Shown here: one piece after another, positions 9,951 to 20,789 of the stretch
How positions within the stretch are numbered: position 1 is the stretch's first letter
How the letters are laid out: every line of letters begins with the position of its first letter
Made by a program: the position numbers and the translations under genes
Notes under the pieces: generated by a model
What the model was told of the DNA's origin: nothing
Seen by the model: the letters and a program-made list of their open reading frames with translations, nothing else
Database searches by the model: none
From: Undaria pinnatifida
Lineage: Eukaryota; Sar; Phaeophyceae; Laminariales; Alariaceae
Assembly: GCA_012845835.1 (NCBI GenBank)
Contig: JABAKD010000023.1
Location: forward strand, 13,753,362 to 13,817,361
Length of the DNA: 64,000 bases
Reading direction: 5' to 3'

Positions 9951-10368
9951 TCCGCTGCCCGCGCACTCACCCAGCGCTCACACCCCTCGCTCGAAGCCGC
10001 CTGCCACAGCAGGTACACCGCCTGCAGCAGCCACCTGGCTGCCACCATCGCTGCAATCGTCATCACCGCGGTCCGCGCACTCACCCAGCGCTCACACCTC
10101 GCAGCCGCCCGGACCGGCTGCTATGCCGCCCGCCGCTGCCGGTCCGCCGCCTGCGCACTCACCCAGCGCTCAAACACCGCCTGCCGCATGTTCGCCGATG
10201 CCGGAGTGGCCTCCCTCTTCCATCGAGGACGCCGGCTCGACGACATCGTCATCGCCATCACCGGCGGCGACACCGGCCCCGCGGACGTACAGGAGGAGAC
10301 AGCCGCCGCCGGTTGCCGCAGGATATTCTTTGCCGCTCAACCCCCATGCAACGAGGATGCTGGGCTAG
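9715..10368 (+). CDS. Pro/Ser/Ala-rich repeat linker of copia-2 Pol
   Basis: The open frame contains at least five copies of an AHSPSAHT-type unit, separated by Pro/Ala-rich spacers such as PPATAGTPPAAA. No catalytic motif is seen. It occupies the same position, between integrase and RT, as the repeat linkers in copia-1 and copia-3, although the repeat sequences differ completely. It is probably a spacer that tolerates repeat expansion. Confidence 0.5.
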   Translation: MTQGAYATLATFHGRRCHSRGGGWFNTAPSAPAPRTPPGESFEIASTPPATAGLLPAHSPSAHTSPPIGPSGMPPAAASPLPAHSPSAHTPRSKPPATAGTPPAAATWLPPSLQSSSPRSAHSPSAHTSQPPGPAAMPPAAAGPPPAHSPSAQTPPAACSPMPEWPPSSIEDAGSTTSSSPSPAATPAPRTYRRRQPPPVAAGYSLPLNPHATRMLG

Positions 10369-10383
10369 AGGGGCGACGAGCGC

Positions 10384-11721
10384 GTGCCGGGAAGGACCAG
10401 GTCGGAGGCCCGTCATCTTTCAGGCGTGCCGGAAGAAGCGGTCTCTACGCCGCTGCCGGAGGCGACGTCGTTCGACCACGGGGTAGGACTCCTATCTCAT
10501 GCGGGGGAGGATGTGCTGCTGTCGCTGCTGGCCAACCGGCGGGCCCTGAACGCGAAACGAGTGCTCCTGCAGGGGCACGGATCTGGTGAGCTGGGGGGCG
10601 GAGGCAAGCAGCATGCGGGGTCGGGGGGCGTGGAGGAGGGCAAAGGTGCACCGCCATACGACACCACGGGCGGGGGGGAGAGCGGGGGTAACTATTGGTC
10701 GCTTGGGCCGTCGGGACGGGGAGTGCCGCTCGGCCTCGTGTCGCGACTCGCCACGCGGGAGGATGTCGACGCAGCTCTTCGCGAGATGCGCCCCTCTCAC
10801 CTGCGGCCCGACAAGTCCATATCCCACGCCAAGGACCTCCGCGTATCAAAGACGTTCAGGGAGGCGCGTGACGGTAAGCATGGCGCAGAGTTCATGGACG
10901 CGGCTAAGCGTGAAGTGCTCAGTTTGCTTGAAGCAGAGACGTCCGAAATTGTTGACGAGGAGCAACGAATAGACAACGTGATCAGTAGCAAGCTCATTTT
11001 TGATTGGAAGGTTGATCAATTTGGTTGGCCTACGAAAGCGAAGGCGAGACTTGTAGCTAGGGGTGACATGCAGAGAGAGTAAATTGACTTTGGAGATTTG
11101 TACGCGCCTACTGTTCCTTCGTCCAGTGCCCGTTTGCTGGCTGCGTTGGCGTGTGAACATGACCTAGAGTTGTGCCATTTCGATATAGACCAGGCTTTTG
11201 TGAGGGCAGATCTTGCCGAGGATGTCTATATGCGATTGCCAGAAGGGTGTGGTTCACTGTCAGGGAAGGTTGTGAAGCTGGGCAAGAGTCTTTATGGTTT
11301 GAGACAGGCATCCAGACAGTGGTATGCATTACTGAGGAAGTGTCTTTTGGCTTTGGGGTTTGTGCAGTGCTTGGCTGATTCGTGTGCTTTTCGTTTGGTT
11401 GAAGGGGGGCAAGTAGTGATGCACGTAGTGGTGCATGTTAATGATATTTTTGCTGTGGGAAAGAAGGAAAGGTGTGATCAGTTCGGTCAGGATCTCGGAC
11501 GTCTCGTTCCAGTTAAGTCGTTGGGCGAGCTCAAGTGGTGCTCGGGGTGCTATTACGAGAGAGACAGGGAGGCAGGGAGGTTGACTATTTCGAAACAGAC
11601 GTACACGGAAGAATTGGGAGAGAAGTATGGTGTGGAATGGGGCAACGCTATCCCGATTCCCACAACTTGGAGGCTTTGGGATTTTGATGTTGACGAGCCG
11701 AATGTTCTGTTTCCTTTCTGA
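10384..11721 (+). pseudogene. Reverse transcriptase of copia-2, with in-frame TAA and TGA
   Basis: The frame begins with PGRTRSEARHLSG, a motif shared with the linkers of copia-1 and copia-3. It then reads a copia RT: ISSKLIFDWKVDQFG and TKAKARLVARGDMQRE, then TAA at 11080-11082. It resumes in frame with IDFGDLYAPTVPSS, CHFDIDQAFVRADL (first catalytic Asp) and KLGKSLYGLRQASRQWY. The second active-site box reads VVHVNDIFAVG, so one of the paired aspartates is Asn. The frame ends at TGA 11719-11721. RNase H continues in the same frame at 11725. Confidence 0.88.
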
Positions 11722-11724
11722 GAG

Positions 11725-12384
11725 TTGATCGGTGCGCCTTTGTGGATTGCCTTATTGACCAGCCCGGATATCGCGAATTCAGTGAGGGCAGTAGCAAGGT
11801 ATTGCAGTGCGCCGAAGCTGATACACTGGAAAGCGGCACGTAGTATACTAGGGTATGCAATGAGGACGAGTTCTTTTGAGATTTCCTTTCAGAAGGGGAC
11901 GTTGACGGGGATTGGTTTGATTTCGTTCGCAGATGCCGACTATGCTTCGCGCAGTACGGACAGGAGAAGCGTGCCGGGGGTGGTAGTGATGTGTGCGGGG
12001 GGGCCTGTTTCGTGGTACTCCAAGACGCAGAAGTGTGTGACTCTCTCGATTACTCAGGCGGAGTATGTGGCTATGTCGGACATGGGGAAGGAGATTTTAT
12101 TTTTGAGGCAGGTTTGGTGTTTTATGTTGCCGAAGGCAAGGATGCCGTGCATTGCCATGTATGAGGATAACGAGGGTGCCATCCAAATCGCAAAGCACCC
12201 GATTTCGAACTCGAACTCGAAGCACATTGACGTGAGGCATCACTTTTTGAGGGAACTGGTAGAAAGGAAGGAGGTCGAAATTATCCACGTAGCGTCGCAG
12301 TACCAGCATGCTGACTTCCTCACCAAGGCGTTACCTGAGAGGGAGTTTGAATTTCACCGGGGATTAGTGATGAATTTGATGTGA
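11725..12384 (+). CDS. RNase H module of copia-2
   Basis: This is in frame with the RT. It reads TSPDIANSVRAVARYCSAP, then ISFADADYASRSTDRRSV (catalytic Asp), the Glu-bearing TQAEYVAMSDMGKEILFLR, YEDNEGAIQIAKHP (Asp) and SKHIDVRHHFLRELVERKE. It ends FHRGLVMNLM at 12384. It would degrade the RNA strand of the RNA/DNA hybrid. All expected acidic residues are readable, so this is the best preserved part of copia-2. About 300 bp of AT-rich 3' sequence separate it from the 3' LTR. Confidence 0.88.
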   Translation: MIGAPLWIALLTSPDIANSVRAVARYCSAPKLIHWKAARSILGYAMRTSSFEISFQKGTLTGIGLISFADADYASRSTDRRSVPGVVVMCAGGPVSWYSKTQKCVTLSITQAEYVAMSDMGKEILFLRQVWCFMLPKARMPCIAMYEDNEGAIQIAKHPISNSNSKHIDVRHHFLRELVERKEVEIIHVASQYQHADFLTKALPEREFEFHRGLVMNLM

Positions 12385-12684
12385 TTTCTCTCTCATAAAG
12401 TGTTTGATTTTCTGACTTTCTATTTCTTACATGTTTCTTTCTTTGGTTTTCTGATGTATCTTTATAAGGGTTCAAGGACTTGCATTCAAATTGATCGATG
12501 GAAAATACTGAATAGTGTTTGAGCTTTAATGGTCATGGATGTGATGAGAATGGATTTGAGTGTTTTTGCAAATGCATCATTTTTTTTTTCTTCTGGACTT
12601 GAGTGAAGAAAAACTCTGCAGTATTTTGGTATCTGAGAATGTACGTTTTAACAAGGTAGTCTGGATAAATCATGATAGTGTTGC

Positions 12685-12695
12685 GAGTAGGGGGG
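12685..12695 (+). promoter_or_regulatory. Polypurine tract of copia-2
   Basis: GAGTAGGGGGG lies one base before the 3' LTR (12697). Position and composition fit the priming site for plus-strand DNA synthesis. Confidence 0.65.
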
Positions 12696-12696
12696 C

Positions 12697-13195
12697 TGTT
12701 GGACGTACTCACTCCATTGTTAGATTGCAAACAAGAATCCGTCGAAAAGATGGATCGGAAAATTTTGGGGGTTTCGTATATGTGTGGGATGGATTTCCAC
12801 AACGGGATTTTGTGTTGTGGGTTCTTATGTGCCCGAATAGTATCACTCTATGTTTCGACTCTATTTTCGCCTCTACCTTGTGTCTTCTCTGTGTCTCTTC
12901 TACGGCTACCACGCCAAGGGCTAGCACGCCCCATCTATATTGCAAGGGCTATCAGGCCTTCACCACTGCACGGCTACCACGCCTGTTTATTTACATCCCG
13001 GCTATCACGCCACAGCTCCGAGTTCCATTTCCGGGTTATCACACCTGAGCTATCACGCTCCACCACACACGTAAATCGGGTTATCACACCCGCCTTAATT
13101 AGTAGTTCGTAGTTTACCCATCACCGGCTATTACGCCACCTTTTTCCTCCACCTACACCACGACCGGGGCGCCACACGTACCAACCTACTCCACA
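12697..13195 (+). repeat. 3' LTR of copia-2 (499 bp)
   Basis: It starts TGTTGGACG, ends CCTACTCCACA and is followed by the CCTCC duplication. It is uninterrupted and shows the empty insertion site (CGACCGGGGCGCC, about 13161-13173) that copia-1 occupies in the 5' copy. It holds nine GGCTACCACGCC-like motifs at the same positions as in the 5' LTR. Confidence 0.95.
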
Positions 13196-13200
13196 CCTCC

Positions 13201-13759
13201 TGCTCGTGACCACTGTCATGATAATGCTCACGCCATCCTTTATTACTGCAAACTCAAAAGCACCATACTCTAATTCAAATAAAGTATAAGACCTTCGCGT
13301 TCAACTACTATTTCATGACTCAAAAAAATTAGCTAAGATATAACTCTCTCACTCCGGAGTCAATCCATATTTTTTGTCCAACCAGTTGCGCTCTGGTTTA
13401 GTCTATACCAAGCTCTGAACACGCGTTGGTATAGCAGGACACTTTGATTAGGACTTCTTCAACTAACTATGGAAGCCAGCATTCATCACATCTACCTGCT
13501 CTACCTGTTCAAGGCAAATATATCCTTTCTCAAATTGAACTTTTCGCATCAAACTAGCTCGCAAAGGCGTCGTTAGCCTCCTGCAGATTCAACCATCAAA
13601 AACCCGCAAATATATCTAGTCTAACTGTATTCCCGCTCATAATACCCCTTATCGTCCATCATCAGGGATTAGACACCGAAATGGAAATCAGAAATAATGA
13701 ACATCATTAGCAAAAACTCCAAAAACGACCTTTTGCACTTTCCTTTCGAAGTTGTGTTA
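13201..13759. other. Unassigned spacer between copia-2 and the DIRS-like element
   Basis: About 560 bp of AT-rich DNA. I see no long frame, RNA gene or repeat in it. It may be host flank or part of the DIRS-like element's end. A short inverted repeat (AACCCCCC/GGGGGGTT) lies just beyond, at about 13770-13797. Confidence 0.4.
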
Positions 13760-13964
13760 TATTAATGCGCAACCCCCCGCCCGGAGAGGGGGGTTGGAGA
13801 TGGGGAATACCCCGGGGCTGCCCCGCTGGCAACCCCACGCTAACATCCGTATACACGAGTCAACTCCCAACCCTACTGGCGACATCGAACTCTCGACGCC
13901 AGCCTCCAGCACAAACTGTAGTTGACCCGAAATACGAATGTAGTCCCACCTCCTCGCCCCCCCC

Positions 13965-14667
13965 CTACCCGTGAGTCGTAGAGTGCACACGGGATAACAC
14001 ACTTCTTTGTAATTCCGCGGGTGCCAAACTAGTCAGATCTAAGGGTGGGTTGACTCGCCCCCACTCGGTGCCCTGCCCCGGCTGAACCCCACTGCTAATT
14101 CCTTCCCGGGCCATAACGCTTGCTACCCAACTGGCGTCCTTTCCGTGACTACGGACATACGTCTTATAAGCGTTGGACGCCCATCGGCCCTCACGCTGCA
14201 ACACCTCCGTGTTCCGGTGTTGCACCCCCCGCCGACAAGTGCGTTGCGCCTCCAATCCTCAGGGAGTGCAAGGCGTACTCTTCCGCACGCACACCCGCCA
14301 ACGCAACCACTTTCCGCAGAGCTGTCGTCGCTTGATGTTGTGTCCACATGGACCATCTGCCATTACCGACGCCAAACGCAACCAAGGGCGCCGAAGAGGG
14401 AACAAACAAGTAACAAGACATCAACTCGATAATTAGATCGACGGCGCCGCCACCTTCCCCCACGCGCATCGACGGACCCTTTCACACACGCGTGATGACC
14501 GCCCCTTTCCGCAGTTGGTCACCCTTCGACCCGCGAAACCGAGCCTCAACACGATCCGCGGTTGACCACTGCGCAACAGTAAGCGGAATATTTCCGCGAA
14601 AGAAAGCAACATCAGCACGCCGCAAACGATAAGTCTCATGAACTCGTAACCGGGTTTCCGCAAACAT
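13965..14667 (-). pseudogene. Tyrosine recombinase of the DIRS-like element, truncated and frame-shifted
   Basis: Three pieces are readable on the minus strand. The first (about 14667-14482) contains VEARFRGSKGDQLRKGAVI, typical of the DIRS recombinase after the first catalytic Arg box. The second (14469-14191) contains ALHSLRIGGATHLSAGG, the HxxR box. The third (14255-13965) contains REGRWASNAYKTYVRSHG, the segment with the catalytic Tyr. Frame changes separate the second and third pieces at about 14215. The N-terminal core-binding region expected upstream is not readable. The enzyme would have integrated circular cDNA by strand exchange. Confidence 0.8.
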
Positions 14668-14747
14668 TTCTTACGCGCGAGTCAAGAAACAGAACGAAGC
14701 GCATAGGGCAAGCCACAAAGCACGATCCCCGGCACGTCACGTGGGGA

Positions 14748-15903
14748 TCAGCTTCTCGCCCGCGAGCAGCATATTTCACGGGCAGCATGCAGATTAACGA
14801 GGACAGAAGCGCGATCCCAGCGTGAGATACCGTCCGCGGCAACGTTAAAAATACCCCGTACGTGGTTCGCATCAAAGTGCCAACCAGAGGACAATTCGAG
14901 CACACCAAGGAGGCGCATCAACGCGCCCGATCTCGGCTCCTTCCCGCCTCGACAACGCCGCACCCACTCTACTGCTGCTTCGTTGTCGCCACGCCACAAC
15001 ACGCAGTCCCCCAACGCGGCCGGGCGCTCGGCGCACGGAGATACGAGGACCCACGGGCTGATTCTACGATAGCCCCCCCCCCTCAAAACCAGCGATTTTC
15101 TTCAACGAACGTCTCATCAATCATCATCAATCATGCGGCTGCTCATGCGGCTGCTCGACACAAGGATGATACGAAAAATAACTGTTTAATATATTTTCTT
15201 GTTTGCAAAGGAAGGTCTATCGAGCGATGACGTCGGGGAGGGTGTCAATGAAGGGACACCCACCGTATTTCAGTAGACATTTAAGGTATCATAGGAGCTG
15301 GTTTCGAAATCGGCCATTTCGTTAAAGAAATGTTGGGGGGGCTATCGTAGTTAGACTCCACGCGGAGATGACCATACCTAGCAGTTCGAGGACGTTAATC
15401 GATATATCGTTCTCGCCTGCAACTGACTTGCTCGACCGGCAAAAGCGAGATCGTTCCCTGGCGTCAAGATCGTATCTCCAGTACACCCCATTTTCAAGGC
15501 AGAAACCCCCGATTGCGGTTTTGGATGCATCCGAAAATAGAGTACGTTGGGAGGGGCGCTCAAGCAAATGATACATCGGAGCCGACAAGGTTCCTCCGCG
15601 CGCGTCCAATCCCTCCTCAACAAACCACAGCCAAAACTCGAGGCCCCATGGCAACTCGGAATACAAGACGAGGCGCCGCCCGGGGTTGGCCGTGCGAAAA
15701 CCAAAATCAGCTCCGGCAGCTATGCGCGGCATACCCACCGAAGTCAACAAGCGGTTCACGAAAAACCGCTCCGGAGGCACAGCAAAGGAGACATGTATAA
15801 GGAAGCCAACGAGCTGCGACACCTGCCTCGGTGAAGCAGTTGTACGAGACGAGGGCCACTCCGCAAGGAGAGTTTGCAGCTTGAGGCGCTTATGGGACGA
15901 CAC
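14748..15903 (-). pseudogene. RNase H of the DIRS-like element, split by a TIR element
   Basis: The first part (15903-15363) holds the connection to RT (RQVSQLVGFLIHVSFAVPPE), then LFSDASKTAIGGFC (catalytic Asp) and ISINVLELLGMVISAW (catalytic Glu). The frame then runs into an inserted 304-bp TIR element (15056-15359). It resumes at 15055 with VLVSPCAERPAALGD, then WRGDNEAAVEWVRRC (catalytic Asp) and FNVAADGISRWDR. Reading across the insertion with one copy of the ACG duplication removed restores a continuous frame, so RNase H was intact when the element landed. Confidence 0.85.
15056..15359. mobile_element. 304-bp non-autonomous TIR element, copy 1
   Basis: The ends carry an inverted repeat whose core is CTACGATAGCCCCCC on the left and GGGGGGGCTATCGTAG on the right. 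It is flanked by ACG at 15053-15055 and 15360-15362, a 3-bp duplication. It has no coding capacity. A related 259-bp copy lies at 41457-41715, flanked by ATT/ATT. Both copies sit inside coding regions of other elements, so the ends can be fixed by reading frame. The superfamily is not assigned. Confidence 0.85.
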
Positions 15904-17268
15904 GTAACCGTAAGCGCCTCCGTGTCAATGATCCAACGCAACACCTCCAGTTGCGTGTCCCAGTCAGTAATTTGTCTGGCGGACAGGAGGGGCGGATCAG
16001 AGACATCACGTTCGACCAACAAGCGAAAATGGTCCGATGCCAGCGACTGGACAGCGCGCCAACAACGGCGACCGTCCGGCCACCATTGCAACTCGACGAG
16101 AATGCCATTGTCTACGTAATACCTCGCAAATAAGTAGTTCCCGGCGTTGCCGCTAGCCATAAACAGGCCCACAATCACCCGGGATAGAGACAACTGGAAC
16201 CCCCCGCGGCGGGGAAATTCCGACGTGCGCAACGGCAGCAGCCCCATTTTTGGAAACATCTGCGCCTTGAAACGTAGCGTGGGTGTGAGCATGCTCGAGC
16301 GCAGATGCCATCAACCCCCAAACCCCCGGCCTATTACGCCACCCAAGTTGCAAGCGTAAATCCACGACGACGCGATCGCCGAACACGTAACCGAGAGGCG
16401 GCGCACCTGCCGGGTCAACCAAAACCCGTCGAAACACATCTTTGACGTCCACACGGCACAAGAGGATTCAAGCACTACTAACGTGGGTCTGCCTCAAAAC
16501 CATCACCCGTAGTAAAACCTCACGAAGCACGTGGCCGAGCTCGGACGGTGACGCGGAATCAAAATCCGTGCCACCGTTAACACTGGTCTGACCCCCCGCG
16601 CGCGCAAACGTGAGATCGTCAAAAACCCGAAATTTGGGTTCGAGAACGACGCTAAGCGGTGAACTGCGAAGCCCCAAAATTTTGCCAGCGAAACGCAGAT
16701 CAAATGCCAATGCACGGCCGTACACGACGTCCTCGCAAATCGTTTTGTGGATCGCGACGTCGTGTTGTGCGATTCCCGTGTGATTACCATAAGCGATTTC
16801 AGCGGTCAGATCCCCCCCTCCTGATACGCCACTGGTGCGCTCGGCGCCAACACGCGAGGTAGTAAGGAAATTGTGGGCAATTTGCTTGACGGATCCAGAC
16901 CAGTGCCGTACGGTAGCCACGTGAATATGCTGCGAAAACAGTGAGGGGCCGATGGTGGACGTGAGTAGGGCAACACTGCCCTGACACTGTCTCAAGAGGG
17001 AGGAGCTCAACGAGGCGAGATGACCGAGGCTCCGTGAGCCTTGCTCGGCCATCGACTGCACCACAACAGCCCGAGCATCCAACCAAGCGTCGACCGCAAC
17101 GAATCGCCAGGCACCCGAACGTACGCCATCAACCGTCCCTTGTACACGCAGCAAGTCAGTCGGCAACTCACGCACACGCACACAAGAAACCGTACCTTTC
17201 TCGCCGAAGGGGACCGAGCCCGGAGCCACCGCCACGCGAGCACGCCCCACACCCCCATCGCCAGCCAA
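15756..17268 (-). pseudogene. Reverse transcriptase of the DIRS-like element
   Basis: The frame 17268-16153 is interrupted by TGA at 16468-16470. It carries the DIRS RT N-terminal part (KFRVFDDLTFARAGG, DFDSASPSELGHVLR) and, after the stop, CRVDVKDVFRRVLVDPAGAP (first catalytic Asp), GYVFGDRVVVDLRLQLGWR and ALEHAHTHATFQ. A frame change near 16200 leads to the frame 16292-15756, with ARYYVDNGILVELQW. The catalytic YVDD is therefore YVDN here, which should abolish activity. RNase H follows in an overlapping frame. Confidence 0.85.
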
Positions 17269-17760
17269 AGCTACAAACGCACGCCCACGCAGCCCACCCC
17301 CTACGCCTTGGGTGGCCGGCGGGGCACCCGCTCCGCCGCTGGCCCCCGGCGTCGTCGCCGCTCTACCAACGGCAAGCTCAGCAGCCGCCCCCCCAGGTGT
17401 TGGCCCAACCGACAGGAAGAGACCGTGTCCTCATCCAGAACCAGCGCCGCCACTACCACCCCCGGACCCACCGCGGAGCTCTGAGCGCAGCGCCAACGCC
17501 CGCGACCCACCAGCCGGCGCCGCCGAACTGCCACTGTCGCGAAGAGCATCACGTGAAGTGGCGTCGGCCGGGGGAGCCGAATGCAGGAATTTTCAGTTGG
17601 AGAACCGGTATCGGCCCAGAGAAGCAAACTGCCGGCACTGGGAAGCGATTTTTTTCCGTGGTGTACCGGGGTTGGCCGTGTTGCTTTTCCTCTTGGACGG
17701 CCCGCCCTGGCTTTCGCGGGGGAGTGCAATCCTTCGACGAGCTTGAGCACGTCATCCTCG

Positions 17761-18906
17761 CTAGAGCAAAAGGCGCTCGTGCGAATGAACGAAGGCACGG
17801 GCGGCATCGAGAACATGAAGTCGGACGAAGGGGGCACCATCAGCGGACGTACTTGCTGTGCAAATCGCCGTTGACCCACACAGGCGAAGATCGGCGTTTA
17901 CCATCTCGCTCATGACAGCCCGCGCCGCGGAGCCAGAGAGCAAGATAATATTGCTCAGGGTGTGTCGGCGTAGGTTGGCCGACGCTGACGTGAAGGCGGC
18001 ATCGATCGTTGCCACCCTCTCCCGGCAATGGCGGTCACCGTCGCTGTCGAGGGAAAACCCAACAGACAGGACCGCCACAAAAGCCTGGCGCATGAAATCG
18101 AGGCGGTCAGCGACCATCAGCAGGTGGTCGACCACCCCTTCCGCGCGCGGCCCGTACGCACGAACGTCAAAGTCACTGATCGCGCGGAGCTGGGTAGCCA
18201 TTGGCGTCGTGACGTTAATGGCCTCGCCTACGAAGGACAGGGTATCCGCTGCCGAGTCGATAATGTTGGGAGGTATGCGCCCGCGGAGCACCCAATGTTT
18301 TCTGGACGCCATCGTTTTGCATAGCGCAGTGTCGTCAGTTAACTGCGGCTTTTGGACGTGGCGCTCCCTCGCGTCCCCACTGCCCTGCGGAGCCGGCTGC
18401 CGATCGGCAAAGTTGTCTATGAACTGCTGGAGCATGGCCTCGACGTTCTCGGTTTTAGAAGCGCCACCAGCCACCGCATCCTGCAGGGTTTCAAAGGAGG
18501 CAAGCAGTTGATCCATCGTCGACTTGGGGCGGAACACGTCTCCGTCTATCCGAGCAAACTCGCCAGACACCTGCCCTTGCCAGTGCAGCACTTCAGCCGA
18601 TGTTACCCACGCAGCCTCGAACACAGCGGGACTGGGGCTGAGCAAAAATGGTGCCGCGGTGGCAGACGCAGCAGTAGCAGCAGCCGAATCATCTGCAGCA
18701 CGGCGACCTTCGGATTCATCTTGCACAGCAGCCAGAGCTTCGGCACGGCGAGCGTCGAGCCCAGCTTGCACAGCAGCGACAGCAGCATGAGCCTCTGCCT
18801 CGACTCGCGCAGCAGCCGAGGCGGCCTGATTAGGACCGCGTACAGCAGCAGCCACGAGAGCTTCAGCCTCCGGTGACTTGCACTCCTCCATCGTCGGGGA
18901 GTGCAC
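17761..18906 (-). CDS. Putative Gag of the DIRS-like element
   Basis: The 381-codon frame starts at 18906. Residues 15-80 are Ala/Glu-rich and probably coiled coil (AEALVAAAVRGPNQAAS). The middle has ASRKHWVLRGRIPPNIID and TPMATQLRAISDFDV, without a match I can name. There is no zinc knuckle. Its place upstream of the DIRS RT makes it the likely Gag. The frame ends at 17761. A second open frame (17879-17301) overlaps its end and may be the shifted continuation, with Arg/Pro-rich sequence. Confidence 0.6.
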   Translation of the reverse strand: MHSPTMEECKSPEAEALVAAAVRGPNQAASAAARVEAEAHAAVAAVQAGLDARRAEALAAVQDESEGRRAADDSAAATAASATAAPFLLSPSPAVFEAAWVTSAEVLHWQGQVSGEFARIDGDVFRPKSTMDQLLASFETLQDAVAGGASKTENVEAMLQQFIDNFADRQPAPQGSGDARERHVQKPQLTDDTALCKTMASRKHWVLRGRIPPNIIDSAADTLSFVGEAINVTTPMATQLRAISDFDVRAYGPRAEGVVDHLLMVADRLDFMRQAFVAVLSVGFSLDSDGDRHCRERVATIDAAFTSASANLRRHTLSNIILLSGSAARAVMSEMVNADLRLCGSTAICTASTSADGAPFVRLHVLDAARAFVHSHERLLL

Positions 18907-19349
18907 GAACTTAAACTAGTCTGTATCACACATTGGACCTGTAGCTCTGACTCTGCTCCCCTGCGCGCTCCGCGTGCAGGTCGTCGCCTACACAGCTGAG
19001 CCAGGTGTATCCAACAATGCTATCGCTCATACGACTAAGAATTGCCGCATTGATCTGATTGGTCAAACTTCTTACGTACGTACAAAACCCATATTTTCTC
19101 ATACTTCGATAATATTCTGCATATCACATCCCCAGGTAAAATATTTAATATCCCGTGCAAAATTAAATAATGAAATCGAAACGAAAAATCGCTAAATCTC
19201 AGCATCAAACGCTCCCAAAAATAACCAATATTTCATCCACATGTTATACTCTCCAAATCCACGATCAAACCAAATTCAATAGAGAAATAATGACAAAAAC
19301 AAAATCCCAAATTTCAATATCAAAAGTCCGCAAAAGCAACCAAAAATGG
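18907..19349. other. AT-rich spacer between the DIRS-like element and copia-3
   Basis: About 440 bp, strongly A/T-rich after 19080. On the minus strand the copia-3 polyprotein seems to end near 19350, so this stretch may include its 3' untranslated region. I found no copy of it on the far side of copia-3, so no LTR pair is claimed. Confidence 0.4.
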
Positions 19350-20619
19350 CAGACATCCACAAATTCATCGCAAGGTTACGGTGGAACTCAATAGACTAGA
19401 GTCCCGGGCTATTAATTGCTTTGATCAGAAAATCTGCATGTTGAAACTGAGACGATACGTGGATGATCGATACCTCTTCCCTTTCCTCTCTACCAACTCC
19501 CAGAGGAAGTGGTGCCGTACGTCGATGTGCTTGGAGTTGGAGTTAGTAATGGGGTTCTGCGCAAGTTGCACAGCACCCTCATAGTCCTCGAATACCGGTA
19601 TGCATATCATGCCGACAGCAGGCAACATGAAATGCCAAACCTGCCTCAGGAACAGGACTTCCTTCATGACATCTGTATTCGCCACGTACTCTGCCTCCGT
19701 TGTGGACAGCGTGACGCACTTCTGTGTCCTAGAGAACCAAGACACACAAGCACCTCCGCACATCACTAGTCCCCCCGAAACTGACCTACTATCAGCTGCC
19801 ACACTCGCGTAGTCCGCGTCAGCAAACACCTGTAAGCTCAAACCTTGTACTGTACCACTCTGAAACGTAGTACCAAATCCGCTCGTCCGTCTCATATACC
19901 CTAAGATACCCTGTGCTGCCCTCCAGTGCACATACTTGGGAGCCGAACAGTACCTAGCTACTGCTCTCACGGCTTTGGAGATATCTGGCCGAGTCTGAGT
20001 TGCCAGCCACACCAGTTACCCTACCAACTCGCGAAATGGCCAGCGCTCTGGTGCTTCCTCTTGTCAAACTTTGCTTCGCAAGTTTCGTGCCATTGGGGAG
20101 TGAGACACTCTTACCATACTCTACCCCGTATTCGCCAGCCAACTGTTCAGCGAATGTCTGCTGGGAAATCGTCAACACCCCTTCTCCCAATCCCTCTCGT
20201 AAAAACACCCGGAATACCAACGTAGTTCTCGAAGGGTTCTGACCGAAACCATCTGATTAAAATCTCTCCCAAATTGATCACACCTTGCCTTCTCTCCATC
20301 TGCGAATATGTGGTCCACATGCACCACTATGGTCATCACTACACTCTCGTCTTCCATCAACCGGAAAACGCATGCGTTTGCCAGACACTGCAAAAATCCC
20401 AAAGTCAACAAACATCTAGTAAGATGCGCATGCCATTGCCCCGATGCCTGTTTCAAGCCATAGACTCCTGTTTAGCCTCACTATCTTCCCCGACAACTTC
20501 CCGCAACCCTGAGGCAAACGGATGAACATGTTTTCCTCCAGATCAGATTGTACGAAAGCCTGTTCAATGTCAAAATGGCGCAGGTCGAGGTCCAGTTCAC
20601 AGGCCATGCCAGTCAACAA
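19350..20619 (-). pseudogene. Reverse transcriptase and RNase H of copia-3
   Basis: The frame from 20619 reads LRHFDIEQAFVQSDLEEN (catalytic Asp) and CGKLSGKIVRLNRSL. A frame change near 20460 leads to LTLGFLQCLANACVFRLM and VVHVDHIFADGEKARCD, where the second Asp of the paired site is His. Further frames follow (20220-19954, 20012-19425) with TRPDISKAVRAVARYCSAP, VFADADYASVAADSRSV, STTEAEYVANTDVMKEVLF, and then the His-Val-rich end. The RNase H acidic residues are mostly kept, though EDN reads EDY. Confidence 0.85.
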
Positions 20620-20789
20620 ACGAAATTCGAAACAGCAACAGTGGGCGCAAGCAATTCCCCAAAATCAATGTTAGCTCTCTGCTTATCCCCCCGTGCTACC
20701 ATTCTTGTCTTGGTTCTAGTTGGCCATCCGTACTCATCTGCCTTCCAATCGAACACCCATATTGCGTTGATGTAATTATCAACTCGTTG

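Larger units (their letters stand above)
54..13195 (+). mobile_element. Ty1/copia LTR retrotransposon (copia-2, outer element)
   Basis: The element runs from a 5' LTR starting TGTTGGACG at 54 to a 3' LTR ending CCTACTCCACA at 13195. It is flanked by identical CCTCC duplications at 49-53 and 13196-13200. Module order on the plus strand is Gag, protease, integrase, reverse transcriptase, RNase H, which is the copia order. The 5' LTR is split at 531 by a younger copia element on the other strand (531-6100). The coding region holds several in-frame stops and at least two frame changes, so it looks dead. The direct duplication at both ends and the fitting LTR halves make the boundaries secure. Confidence 0.93.
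13760..18910 (-). mobile_element. DIRS-like (tyrosine recombinase) retrotransposon, decayed
   Basis: On the minus strand the order is Gag (18906-17761), RT (17268-15756), RNase H (15903-14748, split by a TIR element) and tyrosine recombinase (14640-13965). RT/RNase H followed by a lambda-type recombinase instead of an integrase defines the DIRS order. I found no LTRs. The inverted or split terminal repeats expected of DIRS elements could not be identified, so both ends are approximate. There are several stops and frame changes, and the N-terminal part of the recombinase is missing. Confidence 0.82.

Noticed and set aside
18907-19349. Possible 3' LTR of copia-3
   Set aside because: No matching sequence was found at 25390-25870, so no LTR pair can be shown.
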